NCBI RefSeq assembly: GCF_030332225.1
Contig: NZ_JAOWIF010000035.1
Location: 371,732 to 435,731, forward strand
Length of the DNA: 64,000 bases
Direction of reading: 5' to 3'
Origin: Citrobacter sp. Cu233
GTDB taxonomy: Bacteria; Pseudomonadota; Gammaproteobacteria; Enterobacterales; Enterobacteriaceae
Shown here: positions 33,660-49,467 of the stretch, piece by piece
How positions within the stretch are numbered: position 1 is the stretch's first letter
Layout of the letters: every line of letters starts with the position of its first letter
Position numbers and translations under genes: made by a program
Notes under the pieces: generated by a model
What the model was told of the DNA's origin: nothing
The model's database searches: none
The model's input: only the letters and a program-made list of their open reading frames with translations

Positions 33660-35489
33660 TTATTCCACGGTAACCGACTTCGCCAGGTTACGCGGCTGGT
33701 CCACGTCAGTACCTTTAATCAGCGCCACGTGATACGCCAGCAATTGCAGCGGAACGGTATAGAAAATCGGTGCAATCACCTCTTCCACATGCGGCATCTC
33801 GATGATGTGCATATTTTCATTACTGGTAAATCCTGCATCCTGATCGGCAAAGACGTACAACTGGCCGCCACGGGCACGCACTTCTTCAATGTTGGATTTC
33901 AGTTTTTCCAGCAACTCGTTGTTCGGTGCAACCACGATAACCGGCATATCCGCGTCAATCAGCGCCAGCGGGCCGTGCTTCAGCTCACCAGCGGCATACG
34001 CTTCTGCGTGAATATAAGAAATCTCTTTCAGCTTCAGGGCACCTTCCAGCGCAATGGGGTACTGATCACCACGACCAAGGAACAGTGCATGGTGTTTGTC
34101 AGAGAAGTCTTCCGCCAGTGCGGCAATACGCTTGTCCTGTGACAGCATCTGCTCAATACGGCTCGGCAGCGCCTGTAACCCGTGAACAACCTCTTGTTCA
34201 ATAGACGCATCCAGACCTTTCAGACGAGACAGCTTCGCCACCAGCATTAACAGAACAGTCAGCTGGGTGGTAAATGCTTTCGTTGAGGCCACGCCGATTT
34301 CGGTCCCGGCATTTGTCATTATCGCCAGGTCAGATTCACGTACCAGAGAAGAGCCAGGAACGTTACAGATTGCCAGCGAACCCAGATAGCCCAGCTCCTT
34401 AGATAAGCGCAGACCCGCCAGGGTATCCGCCGTTTCACCAGATTGGGACAGGGTAATCATTAAACTGTTACGACGCACAGCGGATTTGCGATAACGGAAC
34501 TCAGAAGCAATTTCCACATCACAGGAAATGCCGGCCAGCGACTCAAACCAGTAACGGGATACCATGCCTGAGTTGTATGACGTACCGCAGGCAATAATCT
34601 GGATATGCTCAACCTGCGACAGCAACGCGTTGGCGTTAGGGCCAAGCTCACTTAAATCCACTTCGCCATGACTGATACGCCCGGTCAGCGTATTTTTAAT
34701 CGCATTCGGTTGCTCATAGATCTCTTTCTGCATGTAGTGGCGATAAATACCTTTTTCGCCCGCGTCATATTGCAGATTGGATTCAATATCCTGACGTTTT
34801 ACTTCTGCGCCAGTCTTGTCAAAAATAGAAACTGAACGACGCGTTACTTCGGCGATATCGCCTTCTTCCAGGAAGATAAAACGACGGGTAACTGGCAGCA
34901 GCGCCAGCTGGTCGGAAGCGATAAAGTTTTCACCCATGCCCAGACCGATAACCAGCGGGCTACCAGAACGAGCCGCCAGCAGTGTTTCAGGATTACGGGT
35001 ATCCATGATCACTGTACCGTATGCACCACGGAGTTGCGGAATAGTACGCAGTACCGCTTCACGCAGCGTCCCTCCCTGTTCCAGCTCCCAGTGCACCAGG
35101 TGAGCAATCACTTCGGTATCCGTTTCAGATACGAAGGTGTAACCACGCGCTTTCAACATTTCACGCAGCGGTTCATGGTTTTCGATGATGCCGTTATGCA
35201 CCACCACAATGTGTTCAGAAACATGCGGATGCGCGTTTGCTTCTGAAGGTTCGCCATGAGTTGCCCAGCGGGTGTGAGCGATACCCGTACCACCGTGTAA
35301 CGGATGTTCTTCCGCAGCGGCAGTCAGCATCTGCACTTTACCCAGTCGACGCAGACGGGTCATGTTACCTTCAGCATCAACAACAGCCAGGCCGGCTGAG
35401 TCATAACCACGATATTCCAGACGACGTAAACCTTCGAGAAGGATTTCAGCTACATCACGCTGCGCGATAGCGCCAACAATTCCACACAT
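33660..35489 (-). CDS. glmS: Glucosamine-6-phosphate synthase (glutamine-hydrolysing)
   Basis: A 609-residue enzyme making glucosamine-6-phosphate from fructose-6-phosphate and glutamine, the first step to UDP-GlcNAc. The N-terminal glutaminase starts [10 protein letters not shown] with the catalytic Cys1 after Met removal. Two SIS sugar-isomerase domains follow ([11 protein letters not shown] near residue 300, [21 protein letters not shown] near residue 470), and the C-terminal tail ends [11 protein letters not shown]. It is co-transcribed downstream of glmU and in E. coli is controlled by GlmZ/GlmY small RNAs. Confidence 0.97.
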   Translation of the reverse strand: MCGIVGAIAQRDVAEILLEGLRRLEYRGYDSAGLAVVDAEGNMTRLRRLGKVQMLTAAAEEHPLHGGTGIAHTRWATHGEPSEANAHPHVSEHIVVVHNGIIENHEPLREMLKARGYTFVSETDTEVIAHLVHWELEQGGTLREAVLRTIPQLRGAYGTVIMDTRNPETLLAARSGSPLVIGLGMGENFIASDQLALLPVTRRFIFLEEGDIAEVTRRSVSIFDKTGAEVKRQDIESNLQYDAGEKGIYRHYMQKEIYEQPNAIKNTLTGRISHGEVDLSELGPNANALLSQVEHIQIIACGTSYNSGMVSRYWFESLAGISCDVEIASEFRYRKSAVRRNSLMITLSQSGETADTLAGLRLSKELGYLGSLAICNVPGSSLVRESDLAIMTNAGTEIGVASTKAFTTQLTVLLMLVAKLSRLKGLDASIEQEVVHGLQALPSRIEQMLSQDKRIAALAEDFSDKHHALFLGRGDQYPIALEGALKLKEISYIHAEAYAAGELKHGPLALIDADMPVIVVAPNNELLEKLKSNIEEVRARGGQLYVFADQDAGFTSNENMHIIEMPHVEEVIAPIFYTVPLQLLAYHVALIKGTDVDQPRNLAKSVTVE

Positions 35490-35508
35490 ATTTTTTGATT
35501 CCGAATTT

Positions 35509-35521
35509 AGGCATTATGCCT
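35509..35521 (-). promoter_or_regulatory. glmS leader hairpin
   Basis: AGGCAT-T-ATGCCT is a perfect small stem 20-32 bases before the glmS ATG. E. coli has the same sequence in the leader region that GlmZ opens by base pairing. Preservation of the control is inferred. Confidence 0.5.
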
Positions 35522-35542
35522 GTCGTTGTCGGTCAACCTGTT

Positions 35543-35665
35543 TACCCTTCGTCTTTCACTCCGCAGCTGCGTTGGCTACACCTGCTCACTACGGTCACTT
35601 ACTTTAGTAAGCTCCCGTAGATTCCCAAGTTTGCCGCCTTGCTACAGCGCGAAATACTTTGGGTA
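35543..35665. repeat. ERIC element in the glmU-glmS intergenic region
   Basis: A 123-base element bounded by TACCC and GGGTA. The core CGGTCACTTACTTTAGTAAG followed by CTCCCGTAGATTCCC and the flank GCAGCTGCGTTGGCT match the ERIC (IRU) consensus on the reverse strand. It makes this gap 314 bases. Confidence 0.85.
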
Positions 35666-35803
35666 ATACCCGTATTCCGGGCTCCCCGAGCCTTGTAGAG
35701 AGTGGGGTTATTTTTATAGGTACTGCATGTGGGCGGGAGATATATATTTACCTCCTCATCCCTCATCTGCCGGATAAACGTATACGCCATCCAGCAAAAA
35801 TGA

Positions 35804-37174
35804 TTACTTTTTCTTCACCGGACGCTGCCAGCCCTGCTTATGGACCTGAGGTACACGACTTAATACCAGCTCGTTATCAGCGATATTACGCGTCACTGTG
35901 GTTCCGGCGGCGATCGTCGCGCCTTTACCCACGGTGACAGGAGCCACCAGCTGAGTATCAGAACCGACAAAAACATCATCGCCAATAATAGTTTTAAACT
36001 TATTAGCGCCATCGTAGTTACAGGTAATCGTACCCGCGCCGATATTCACGTTATCGCCAATTTCAGCATCACCGAGATACGTCAGATGACCCGCTTTAGA
36101 ACCTTTACCCAGACGCGCTTTTTTCATTTCGACGAAGTTACCCACGTGCGCACCTTCCAGCAGTTCAGCGCCTGGGCGCAGACGCGCAAAAGGCCCGATA
36201 GTACAGGCCGCTTCCAGATGGGCATCTTCCACCACGCTGTACGGGCTAAGTTCACAGCCATCGCCAATCACGCTATTTTTGATAATGCAGCCAGTACCAA
36301 TTTTAACGCGATCGCCAAGGGTTACGTTGCCTTCAATGATAACGTTAGTATCAATTTCAACATCGCGCCCGTGAATAAGCGAACCGCGAAGATCAAAACG
36401 TGCTGGATCGCGCAACATAACGCCTGCTAACAGCAGTTTCTCTGCTTGTTCGGACTGATAGACACGTTCAAGACGGGATAACTGAAGACGGTTATTCACC
36501 CCTTCGGTTTCGCTAATACGTGCCGGATGTACCGCAGCAATTTCACGACCTTCCTGGTACGCCATCGCAATGATATCGGTGATGTAATATTCACCCTGCA
36601 CGTTATTGTTGGTCAGTTTAGACAACCAGCGCTTCATATCAGCGCCATTGGCAATCAGGATGCCAGTGTTAATTTCCTGGATCTGGCGTTGCTCGTCGGT
36701 CGCATCTTTGTGCTCAACGATGCCAGTAACTTTGCCGTTATCACGCGTAATGCGCCCATAGCCGGTTGGGTCGTCCAGTTTTACTGTTAATAAGCCAATA
36801 CCACCCTGAGGCTTAGCATCGCGCAGGCGCCGTAACGTTTCGGTGGAAATTAACGGTACATCGCCATATAGCATTAAAATGTCTTCGTCATCACCAAAGA
36901 ACGGTGCAGCCTGCTGCATTGCATGACCGGTTCCCAACTGCTCTGCCTGCAGAACCCAGTTCAGATTGCCATCTTTCAACGTCTGCTGAAGCAAATCACC
37001 ACCATGCCCGTAGACCAGGTGCACATGCGTTGCGCCTAATTCATTAGCGGCATCAATAACATGCTGCACCATCGCTTTTCCTGCGAGAGTGTGAAGCACT
37101 TTTGGAAGATCGGAATACATACGTGTACCTTTGCCTGCGGCAAGGATCACGACGCTCATAGCATTATTCAACAT
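35804..37174 (-). CDS. glmU: GlmU, bifunctional GlcNAc-1-P uridyltransferase / GlcN-1-P acetyltransferase
   Basis: A 456-residue cytoplasmic enzyme completing UDP-GlcNAc synthesis. The uridyltransferase domain has [18 protein letters not shown] near residue 11. The C-terminal half is a left-handed beta-helix of hexapeptide repeats ([16 protein letters not shown] onward) carrying acetyltransferase activity with the [16 protein letters not shown] block near residue 366. MLNNAMSVV at 37174 matches E. coli; six residues upstream are excluded. The tail differs slightly from E. coli. Confidence 0.97.
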   Translation of the reverse strand: MLNNAMSVVILAAGKGTRMYSDLPKVLHTLAGKAMVQHVIDAANELGATHVHLVYGHGGDLLQQTLKDGNLNWVLQAEQLGTGHAMQQAAPFFGDDEDILMLYGDVPLISTETLRRLRDAKPQGGIGLLTVKLDDPTGYGRITRDNGKVTGIVEHKDATDEQRQIQEINTGILIANGADMKRWLSKLTNNNVQGEYYITDIIAMAYQEGREIAAVHPARISETEGVNNRLQLSRLERVYQSEQAEKLLLAGVMLRDPARFDLRGSLIHGRDVEIDTNVIIEGNVTLGDRVKIGTGCIIKNSVIGDGCELSPYSVVEDAHLEAACTIGPFARLRPGAELLEGAHVGNFVEMKKARLGKGSKAGHLTYLGDAEIGDNVNIGAGTITCNYDGANKFKTIIGDDVFVGSDTQLVAPVTVGKGATIAAGTTVTRNIADNELVLSRVPQVHKQGWQRPVKKK

Positions 37175-37579
37175 ACACATCCTGACTGTCATTTAAGAAC
37201 GAATTTATACCCTTTCACATTGAAAATACTACATTTTTTTCATCATGAAATGGGCCGAAGATAAAACGTTCAATAGGGGAAAATCCCTAACTATTAACTC
37301 GCTATTTTCGACTATATCGGCGCCTTTTGTCTCCCAAAAACCAGGAGCATGCTCTTATTAAAGCCTTAGGTTAATGTTTTTGCTATTTTTTTGCCCCATG
37401 AATAAAGAATTGGGTAAGCAAAGCACGATTTTTATATATGATTCAGTAACAAGTAGAAAAATAGAGAAGACAAAAATTGGGGAGAGGAGGAGTGCACAAA
37501 CAAGAGAGTATGGGGCTAACAATAGATGGCGCTTGCTCTCAACGATGGAAGCATCGCGCCACATAGCAGACAGGTATGG

Positions 37580-37630
37580 TTAAACGTCCATACTGCTGAA
37601 AAGGGCGATGATTTTATTGAATAATTTCAT
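37580..37630 (-). CDS. Possible 16-residue small protein downstream of two CRP sites
   Basis: The minus strand reads ATG then MKLFNKIIALFSSMDV and TAA. An AGGA sequence lies seven bases before the ATG (AACAGGATACCAAC). Two perfect CRP palindromes lie 32-104 bases upstream. The peptide is amphipathic with a hydrophobic centre. I do not recognise it. It could be a real small protein, the leader of a downstream frame, or an accidental frame within a small RNA. Confidence 0.4.
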   Translation of the reverse strand: MKLFNKIIALFSSMDV

Positions 37631-37661
37631 GTTGGTATCCTGTTTTTATCCGATTTAATTA

Positions 37662-37734
37662 TGTGACATAAATCACAAAAACAAGTCTACGCTTCATTTT
37701 TTAATCGATCAATATTTATGTGACACAGATCACA
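37662..37734 (-). promoter_or_regulatory. Two perfect CRP-type palindromes
   Basis: TGTGA-CATAAA-TCACA at 37662-37677 and TGTGA-CACAGA-TCACA at 37719-37734 both match the CRP core TGTGA-N6-TCACA exactly. Their centres are 57 bases apart. No known gene is nearby; the only downstream frame in reach is the small one at 37580-37630. Confidence 0.7.
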
Positions 37735-37780
37735 TAAAATCAAAACACTTTTTCAGTTTCAAAATAGTTAAAACACAGGC

Positions 37781-37813
37781 AAAAAAAAACCAGCCTGCTA
37801 GCAGACTGGTTTT
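37781..37813 (-). terminator. Terminator of the atp operon
   Basis: AACCAG...CTG-CTAG-CAG...CTGGTT forms a stem with one mismatch, followed on the minus strand by nine U residues, 19 bases past the atpC stop. Confidence 0.9.
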
Positions 37814-37831
37814 CGTATTTTCAAGCCGGTG

Positions 37832-38251
37832 TTACATCGCTTTTTTGGTCAACTCGATAACGCGCAGTTTGGCGATCGCTTTGGCCAGTTCCGCAGATGC
37901 CTGAGCGTAATCCACGTCACCATGAGAGCTCTTAATATGCTCTTCAGCCTTACGTTTCGCTTCCAGGGCTCTCGCTTCATCGAGATCCTGCCCGCGAATC
38001 GCGGTATCAGCCAGTACGGTCACGTTGCCAGGCTGCACTTCAAGAATGCCGCCGGACAGATAGATAAACTCTTCATGACCGAACTGTTTAACGATGCGGA
38101 TCATACCAGGCTTAATGGCGGTGAGCAGCGGTGCGTGACCCGGGAAAATACCCAGTTCACCTTCACTACCCGTTACCTGGATTTTTTCGACCAGACCAGA
38201 GAACATTTGTTGCTCTGCGCTGACGACGTCCAGGTGGTAAGTCATTGCCAT
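37832..38251 (-). CDS. atpC: F1 ATP synthase epsilon subunit
   Basis: A 139-residue subunit of the F1 central stalk that also inhibits ATP hydrolysis through its C-terminal helices. The N-terminal beta-sandwich ([35 protein letters not shown]) is followed by the two-helix domain ending VIELTKKAM. It is the last gene of the operon, 20 bases after atpD. Confidence 0.97.
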   Translation of the reverse strand: MAMTYHLDVVSAEQQMFSGLVEKIQVTGSEGELGIFPGHAPLLTAIKPGMIRIVKQFGHEEFIYLSGGILEVQPGNVTVLADTAIRGQDLDEARALEAKRKAEEHIKSSHGDVDYAQASAELAKAIAKLRVIELTKKAM

Positions 38252-38271
38252 ATCACCCTCCGATTAAGGCG

Positions 38272-40544
<2,273 letters not shown>

Positions 40545-40594
40545 GAGCTTCTCCTCAATGCCTTGCGGTCCGCCCTAAGACAGACCGCCAGACG

Positions 40595-42136
<1,542 letters not shown>

Positions 42137-42148
42137 GCTCCAGTCCCC

Positions 42149-42682
42149 TTAAGACTGCAAGACGTCTGCAAGGCGCTCAAGACGGCCGCGTACGCTGCCA
42201 TCAATGACCATATCACCCGCACGGATGATTACGCCTGCCATTACAGACTTATCGATTTTGCAATTCAGCTTAACTTTGCGTGACAGACGTTTTTCCATCG
42301 CTGCACTAATCTTCGTAAGCTGTTCATCACTCAGTGCAGTGGCAGAAGTGACTTCTACCTCAGAGATAGCCTCACTGGCTGCACGCAGGTGAATAAACTG
42401 CTCAAGAACATCCGGGAGCGCATTAAGACGGTTATTTTCAGCCATTACCTTAATCAGGTTTTGACCGCTTTCGTCCAGCTGCTCACCGCAGATTGCGATA
42501 AACGACTCAGCGAGCGTTTCCGGCGCCAGTGCGCCAGAGAGAAGCTCTGCCATTTGTTCGTTCTTCGTCACCTCAGCGGCAAACGTCAGCATATCCTGCC
42601 AACGGTCAACGCTTTGGTGCTCAACGGCAAAGTCAAAAGCTGCTTTGGCGTAGGGGCGAGCTACCGTAATAAATTCAGACAT
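42149..42682 (-). CDS. atpH: F1 ATP synthase delta subunit
   Basis: The 177-residue stator subunit linking the top of F1 to the b dimer. The N-terminal helical bundle begins [23 protein letters not shown], and the C-terminus has [26 protein letters not shown], the family signature. Confidence 0.97.
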   Translation of the reverse strand: MSEFITVARPYAKAAFDFAVEHQSVDRWQDMLTFAAEVTKNEQMAELLSGALAPETLAESFIAICGEQLDESGQNLIKVMAENNRLNALPDVLEQFIHLRAASEAISEVEVTSATALSDEQLTKISAAMEKRLSRKVKLNCKIDKSVMAGVIIRAGDMVIDGSVRGRLERLADVLQS

Positions 42683-42696
42683 CAGCCCCTCCCTCC

Positions 42697-43167
42697 TTAC
42701 AGTTCAGCGACAAGTTTGTCCACGATGTCGCTGTTAGCAGCTTCATCCACGGAACGTTCGATGATCTTCTCGGCGCCAGCAACAGCCAGGACAGCAACTT
42801 GCTTACGCAGCTCTTCGCGAGCACGTTTACGCTCGGCGTCAATTTCCGCCTGCGCTTGTGCCACGATTTTAGTACGTTCCTGCTCTGCTTCAGTTTTAGC
42901 TTCGTCCAGGATCTGAGCGCGGCGTTTGTTTGCCTGCTCGATGATTACCTGAGCTTCCGCTTTAGCCTTTTTCAGCTGGTCGGTCGCGCTGGCCTTTGCA
43001 AGGTCAAGATCCTTATGTGCTCGTTCCGCAGAAGCAAGACCGTCAGCAATTTCTTTTTGACGTTTTTCGATGGCTGCCATTAATGGCGGCCATACGTACT
43101 TCATGCAGAACAGAACGAACAGGACAAACGCGATGGCCTGGCCGAGGATTGTTGCGTTAAGATTCAC
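42697..43167 (-). CDS. atpF: F0 ATP synthase b subunit
   Basis: The 156-residue peripheral-stalk subunit. One membrane helix at residues 5-25 ([25 protein letters not shown]) leads to a long alanine- and lysine-rich right-handed coiled coil. It is present as a dimer. Confidence 0.98.
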   Translation of the reverse strand: MNLNATILGQAIAFVLFVLFCMKYVWPPLMAAIEKRQKEIADGLASAERAHKDLDLAKASATDQLKKAKAEAQVIIEQANKRRAQILDEAKTEAEQERTKIVAQAQAEIDAERKRAREELRKQVAVLAVAGAEKIIERSVDEAANSDIVDKLVAEL

Positions 43168-43215
43168 AGCACAATGCCTCTATCTAGTTAACGTTCTGAT
43201 ATTGCTCTTAATTCA

Positions 43216-43484
<269 letters not shown>

Positions 43485-43512
43485 TCAGTTAAAACGTAGT
43501 AGTGTTGGTAAA

Positions 43513-44716
<1,204 letters not shown>

Positions 44717-44756
44717 CACGTTTTTACTCCTGCTCCCTTCGAGGTATGCCGCGTGT

Positions 44757-44788
44757 CGTATAAAACGTTCTTTATGGCTTAGAGTCAA
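44757..44788 (-). promoter_or_regulatory. atp operon promoter
   Basis: On the minus strand -35 TTGACT (44783-44788) is followed by a -10 region TTTTATACG spanning 44757-44765. The sequence and its 40-70 base distance to atpI match the main E. coli atp promoter. Confidence 0.75.
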
Positions 44789-45331
44789 GCATCAAAAAGC
44801 GGTCAAATTATACGGTGCGCCTTCGTGATTTCAAACAATAAGTAGCTAAAAAGTGAATAAATGTTTAAATATTTTTCTCCAGGCCACATTTATTACTTTT
44901 CGACAAACTGTGAACGATCATGCAAAACTGCAAATACCGCGTAAACACTGGCGATAAAGCGTGCACCAGATCACATATTGAACATATTCACCTTCGCTCA
45001 ATTAATTTACGTGGCAAATGATGCCTTTTCATCTTTTTGATATTTAAGCGTAAAAATCATCACTATTTTAGAAATAGACTCTAACAACAAAAAAACCGCT
45101 CATTGACATTTATAATAAATAATTAACACAAGACGGTGAATCTTAGGTTCTATTTTTAGCAGACTGATATTTTCACAGTTGACTTGTTTCTCTTTTAACA
45201 AAAAACGGTACGTTATAGTTATGATGCAAAACAGTAAGCTACCGGTGAAATGTAACAACATTTGACCACACGATCCCCTCTGTGTTTTAACACCTGAAGC
45301 ACCGTTTTTTTTCTATTTTTTTTGACAAATA
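44789..45331. other. AT-rich intergenic region between rsmG and atpI
   Basis: No gene is supported in these 543 bases. They are strongly AT-rich. A plus-strand TTGACT at 45180-45185 and a TTATAGTT near 45214 could be parts of an outward promoter but the spacing is poor. E. coli has a similarly long gap here. Confidence 0.6.
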
Positions 45332-45955
45332 TTAAATTTTGTTTGGCTTAATAACCACCAGATGGCGTTCACCATCCAGTTGTGGGACGCGTAATTTTAC
45401 AACTGATTCTACGCTAAACGCCGCAGGCAGTGTGGCGATCTCATCTTCCGGTAATTGACCTTTTAAGGCATAAAAACGCCCGTTTTGAGCGGGTAAATGG
45501 TGGCACCAGCTCAGCATGTCGTTAAGAGATGCAAAAGCACGGCTTATCACACCATCAAAAGGTGGCTCGGAAGGAAATTCTTCTACCCTGCTTTGTACTG
45601 GAGTGATGTTGTCCAGTTTAAGCTCATGTTGTACCTGACGCAGAAAGCGTACGCGTTTTCCCAGACTATCCAGCAGGGTAAAATGCGCCTCAGGACGCAC
45701 GATAGAAAGTGGAATTCCCGGTAAGCCAGGTCCCGTGCCGACATCAATAAAACGCTCGCCCTGCAGATGGGGGGCGACCACAATGCTGTCCAGAATATGG
45801 CGCACCAGCATTTCGTTGGGGTCCCGCACCGATGTCAGGTTGTACGCTTTATTCCATTTGTGCAGCATATCGACATACGCAATCAGCTGATTTTTCTGGT
45901 GATCGGTAAGAGAAATACCAGCATCAGCCAGCAGACGAGAGAGTTTGTTGAGCAC
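45332..45955 (-). CDS. rsmG: 16S rRNA (guanine-527-N7)-methyltransferase RsmG
   Basis: A 207-residue SAM-dependent methyltransferase (formerly GidB) that modifies G527 of 16S rRNA; loss gives low-level streptomycin resistance. The SAM-binding [20 protein letters not shown] is near residue 70 and [13 protein letters not shown] near residue 136. It starts with GTG, as in E. coli. It follows mnmG. Confidence 0.96.
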   Translation of the reverse strand: MLNKLSRLLADAGISLTDHQKNQLIAYVDMLHKWNKAYNLTSVRDPNEMLVRHILDSIVVAPHLQGERFIDVGTGPGLPGIPLSIVRPEAHFTLLDSLGKRVRFLRQVQHELKLDNITPVQSRVEEFPSEPPFDGVISRAFASLNDMLSWCHHLPAQNGRFYALKGQLPEDEIATLPAAFSVESVVKLRVPQLDGERHLVVIKPNKI

Positions 45956-45979
45956 GGTCGTTACCTGTAAATAATCAAT

Positions 45980-46046
45980 TACCCGCTACGCTATCGCTTA
46001 TCGGGTCGACAAATTTGCAGGGCGGGCAAGCGAAGCGCCTCCGCCC
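45980..46046. repeat. BIME between mnmG and rsmG
   Basis: ACCCGCTACGC...TATCGGGT and GGGCGGGCAAGCGAAGCGCCTCCGCCC are two adjacent palindromes filling the 102-base gap. Confidence 0.7.
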
Positions 46047-46057
46047 AGATAGTGTGA

Positions 46058-47947
46058 TTAAGCGCTACGGCGCAGCATACCCTGTTTTTTCAGCCAAACC
46101 AGCAGGATGGAGATGGCGGCAGGCGTGACACCAGAAATGCGCGATGCCTGGCCGATTGACACCGGTTTGTGATCGTTCAGCTTGGCAATAACTTCATTCG
46201 ACAACCCGGAAACCTGACGATAATCCAGAGTCGCAGGCAGCAACGTGTTTTCATTGCGCTGTTGTCTTTCGATTTCATCCTGCTGACGGGCAATATAACC
46301 TTCGTACTTAACCTGAATCTCAACCTGTTCAGCCGCCTGAGGATCATCAAGCGCTGGTGCAAATGCAGACAATGACGTCAGCTGTGCATAGGTCATGTCC
46401 GGACGACGCAGCAGATCTTCACCACTGGCCTCGCGTGACAGAGGCGTTGCCAGGTGCGCGTTCACTTCCGCGGCAGATTCAGCAAGCGGGTTCACCCAGG
46501 TTGATTTCAAACGCTGGCGTTCTTGTTCGATGCGTTCCAGTTTTTCATTGAAGCGCGCCCAGCGTTCATCCCCCACCAGACCCAGTTCACGACCAATTTC
46601 GGTCAGACGGAGATCGGCGTTATCTTCGCGCAGCATCAAACGGTATTCTGCGCGCGAAGTAAACATGCGGTACGGTTCTTTGGTGCCCAGCGTACACAGG
46701 TCATCCACCAGCACACCAAGATAGGCCTGAGAACGCGCAGGAGCCCAGCCGTCTTTCTCAGCAGACAAGCGTGCGGCGTTCAGACCCGCCAGCAAACCTT
46801 GCGCGGCGGCTTCTTCGTAACCGGTTGTCCCATTGATTTGCCCTGCAAAGAACAGACCCTGAATGAATTTACTTTCCAGAGTTGGTTTCAGATCGCGTGG
46901 ATCGAAGAAATCATATTCAATAGCATAGCCAGGGCGAACAATTTTGGCGTTTTCCATCCCCTGCATGGAGCGGACAATTTGCATCTGCACGTCAAATGGC
47001 AAGCTGGTGGAAATACCGTTCGGGTAAATTTCGTTAGACGTCAGTCCTTCCGGTTCAAGGAAGATCTGGTGCTGGTTCCTGTCGGCAAAGCGCATAACTT
47101 TATCTTCGATCGACGGGCAGTAACGTGGGCCGATACCTTCGATCACGCCAGCATACATCGGGCTACGATCGAGGTTATTACGGATCACGTCATGGGTTTT
47201 CTCGTTAGTATGCGTGATGTAGCACGGCATCTGGCGCGGATGTTGAGAAACATCGCCAAGGAACGAAAAGACCGGCATCGGGTTATCGCTGTTTTGCTGA
47301 CCAAGTACGCTAAAATCGATGGTACGCGCATCGATACGCGGCGGTGTACCTGTTTTCAAACGGCTAACGCGCAGCGGCAGTTCACGCAGGCGACGTGACA
47401 GTGGAATAGACGGCGGATCGCCAGCACGACCACCGCTGTAGTTGTCCAGACCAATGTGAATTTTTCCGTCAAGGAAGGTCCCTACGGTTAATACCACCGC
47501 TTTGGCACGGAACTTCAGACCCATCTGAGTCACCGCTCCGACAACGCGATCGTTTTCAACAATCAGATCTTCAACCGCTTGCTGGAAGATCATCAGATTC
47601 GGCTGGTTCTCCAGTGCAGTACGTACCGCCTGACGATAAAGCACGCGATCCGCCTGAGCACGAGTGGCGCGAACTGCCGGGCCTTTGCTGGCGTTTAGTA
47701 TCCTGAACTGGATACCGGCATGGTCGATCGCGGTTGCCATCAGGCCGCCAAGCGCATCCACTTCTTTTACCAGGTGTCCCTTCCCAATGCCGCCAATCGC
47801 TGGGTTGCAGCTCATTTGCCCCAGAGTGTCGATATTGTGTGTCAAAAGCAGAGTCTGTTGACCCATTCGCGCCGCGGCCATTGCGGCCTCGGTGCCTGCA
47901 TGACCCCCGCCAATGATGATGACGTCAAAAGGATCCTGATAAAACAT
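46058..47947 (-). CDS. mnmG: tRNA uridine-5-carboxymethylaminomethyl modification protein MnmG
   Basis: A 629-residue FAD protein (GidA), partner of MnmE. The FAD-binding [20 protein letters not shown] is at residues 10-29, the GidA signatures [15 protein letters not shown] near residue 270 and [17 protein letters not shown] near residue 368. The C-terminal domain ending RRSA binds MnmE/tRNA. It is transcribed leftward away from oriC; its transcription is known in E. coli to affect initiation. Confidence 0.98.
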   Translation of the reverse strand: MFYQDPFDVIIIGGGHAGTEAAMAAARMGQQTLLLTHNIDTLGQMSCNPAIGGIGKGHLVKEVDALGGLMATAIDHAGIQFRILNASKGPAVRATRAQADRVLYRQAVRTALENQPNLMIFQQAVEDLIVENDRVVGAVTQMGLKFRAKAVVLTVGTFLDGKIHIGLDNYSGGRAGDPPSIPLSRRLRELPLRVSRLKTGTPPRIDARTIDFSVLGQQNSDNPMPVFSFLGDVSQHPRQMPCYITHTNEKTHDVIRNNLDRSPMYAGVIEGIGPRYCPSIEDKVMRFADRNQHQIFLEPEGLTSNEIYPNGISTSLPFDVQMQIVRSMQGMENAKIVRPGYAIEYDFFDPRDLKPTLESKFIQGLFFAGQINGTTGYEEAAAQGLLAGLNAARLSAEKDGWAPARSQAYLGVLVDDLCTLGTKEPYRMFTSRAEYRLMLREDNADLRLTEIGRELGLVGDERWARFNEKLERIEQERQRLKSTWVNPLAESAAEVNAHLATPLSREASGEDLLRRPDMTYAQLTSLSAFAPALDDPQAAEQVEIQVKYEGYIARQQDEIERQQRNENTLLPATLDYRQVSGLSNEVIAKLNDHKPVSIGQASRISGVTPAAISILLVWLKKQGMLRRSA

Positions 47948-48035
47948 GGTAATTGCCTCGCATAACGCGGTGTGAAAATGGATTGAAGCCCGGGCCGTGG
48001 ATTCTACTCAACTTTAGTCGATGGAGAAAGACCTC

Positions 48036-48303
48036 GGATCCTGGGTATTAAAAAGAAGATCTTTTTATTTAGAGATCTGTTTTATTGTGATCTCTTATTA
48101 GGATCGCAACTATCTGTGGATAAGGGCGATCCTTTGAATAAGATCAACGGGTTGTTGAGGATCATTAGCTGTGAATGATCGGTGATCCTGGTCCGTATAA
48201 GCTGGGATCAGAATGAAGGGTTATACACAACTCAAAAACTGAACAACAGTTATTCTTTGGATAACTACCGGTTGATCCAAGCTTTTAACCAGAGTTATCC
48301 ACA
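48036..48303. other. oriC: Chromosomal replication origin oriC
   Basis: The whole E. coli-type origin is visible. The 13-mers are at 48037-48049 (GATCCTGGGTATT), 48058-48070 (GATCTTTTTATTT) and 48074-48086 (GATCTGTTTTATT). DnaA boxes: R1 TGTGGATAA at 48115-48123, R2 TTATACACA at 48221-48229, R3 TTTGGATAA at 48256-48264, R4 TTATCCACA at 48295-48303. GATC sites are dense, as needed for SeqA. An IHF-type region lies between the 13-mers and R1. It sits in the 372-base mnmG-mioC gap. Confidence 0.97.
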
Positions 48304-48319
48304 TAAAAAAGTACGATCT

Positions 48320-48769
48320 TTACAAATCTCTGAGCAATGGATGCCAGGATCCCAACCAAATCTCAGCCGGATCTTCCGGAATCTCATGTTCCAGTACGTT
48401 GATCCTGAGCGTTTCACCGATCTGTTTCGCCCCGCAGGCCTTCAGTTCAGCTTCCAGCTTGTCAATCGCACCGCAGAACGTGTCATATTCGCGGCTACCA
48501 ATGCCGATGGCACCAAAGTGTACCTGCGAAAGATCCGGTTTCTGCTCGCGCAATGCGTCATATAAAGGTTGCAGGTTATCAGGAATGTCTCCCGCACCGT
48601 GCGTTGAGCTGATTACCAGCCAGACCCCTTGAGTTGGAACCTCGTCGAGCATCGGTCCATGCAGTATTTCGCTGGAAAAACCGGCGTCATTCAGTTGTTC
48701 AGCCAAATGCTCTGCTACATATTCCGCACTGCCAAGCGTGCTGCCGCTGATAAGAGTGATATCTGCCAT
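48320..48769 (-). CDS. mioC: MioC, flavodoxin-like protein
   Basis: A 149-residue FMN-binding flavodoxin-fold protein. The phosphate loop SGSTLGSAEYVAEHLAEQL is at residues 8-26 and STHGAGDIPDN near residue 55. It is used in biotin synthase electron transfer in vitro; its transcription runs into oriC. The C-terminus (WHPLLRDL) is two residues longer than in E. coli. Confidence 0.95.
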   Translation of the reverse strand: MADITLISGSTLGSAEYVAEHLAEQLNDAGFSSEILHGPMLDEVPTQGVWLVISSTHGAGDIPDNLQPLYDALREQKPDLSQVHFGAIGIGSREYDTFCGAIDKLEAELKACGAKQIGETLRINVLEHEIPEDPAEIWLGSWHPLLRDL

Positions 48770-48827
48770 TGATCGCTACCTCGATGAAGAGGCAGCATTG
48801 TACGCTGTGAGCGAGCTGGGATCTACC

Positions 48828-48836
48828 TGTGGAAAA
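48828..48836 (-). promoter_or_regulatory. DnaA box at the mioC promoter
   Basis: TGTGGAAAA, which reads TTTTCCACA on the minus strand, lies about 60 bases upstream of mioC. It matches the DnaA box by which DnaA represses mioC in E. coli. Confidence 0.65.
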
Positions 48837-48857
48837 CCAGGGGATTAAAAAAAACGA

Positions 48858-49316
48858 TCAGGGCTTGATGGTCCGCATGATCGGGTTTTGCAAGACGATC
48901 AAGGTTTCAGTGGACTGAATTTCATCAATTGTTTGGATCTTGTTGATAAGCACCTGTTGCAGAGCATCGATAGATTTACACATCACCTTTATAAAGATGC
49001 TGTAGTGCCCGGTGGTGTAATACGCCTCGGTCACTTCATCGAGGCTTTCCAGTCTGGCTAATGCGGATGGATAATCCTTAGCACTTTTCAGGATGATGCC
49101 AATAAAGCAGCCGACGTCATAACCCAGTTGTTTTGGACTGACATCAATACGTGCGCCGGTAATGATCCCTGCCTGCTTCATCTTTTCAACGCGCACGTGA
49201 ATTGTACCCGGGCTGACACCAAACTGTTTGGCCAGTTCGGCGTAGGCGGTACGGGCATTTTCCATCAGGGCATCAAGGATGCCGCGGTCCAGATTGTCGA
49301 TCTGATAATTTTCCAT
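48858..49316 (-). CDS. asnC: AsnC, Lrp/AsnC-family regulator
   Basis: A 152-residue regulator with an N-terminal winged HTH (LDRGILDALMENARTAYAELAKQFGVSPGTIHVRVEKMK) and a C-terminal RAM effector domain binding asparagine. It activates asnA and regulates itself. Divergent from asnA with a 151-base gap; transcription continues into mioC and oriC in E. coli. Confidence 0.96.
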   Translation of the reverse strand: MENYQIDNLDRGILDALMENARTAYAELAKQFGVSPGTIHVRVEKMKQAGIITGARIDVSPKQLGYDVGCFIGIILKSAKDYPSALARLESLDEVTEAYYTTGHYSIFIKVMCKSIDALQQVLINKIQTIDEIQSTETLIVLQNPIMRTIKP

Positions 49317-49467
49317 AGGTTTTTCTTATGTAAATTGATGATTCACTCTATTTTAGCGTTAAATTTTAATGAATCAAAATCGAACCTGGCTTTTTGTTTG
49401 TTGATTATTGAATATTACCCTCATTCTGTTGCTTAATCATAGGTAACAGGACACAGGAGTAAACATA

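Larger units (their letters stand above)
37175..37831. other. Unusually long glmU-atpC intergenic region
   Basis: These 657 bases lie between the glmU start and the atpC stop. They contain the glmU promoter region at the left, a small reading frame with two CRP palindromes near 37.6-37.7 kb, and the atp terminator at the right. A longer reading frame (37358-37564, minus, 68 codons, hydrophobic middle) starts within the same transcript direction but has no RBS or recognisable family. Confidence 0.7.

Noticed and set aside
37358..37564. 68-codon minus-strand frame with a hydrophobic segment in the glmU-atpC gap
   Set aside because: No RBS, no recognisable family and AT-rich composition; kept only as part of the intergenic description.
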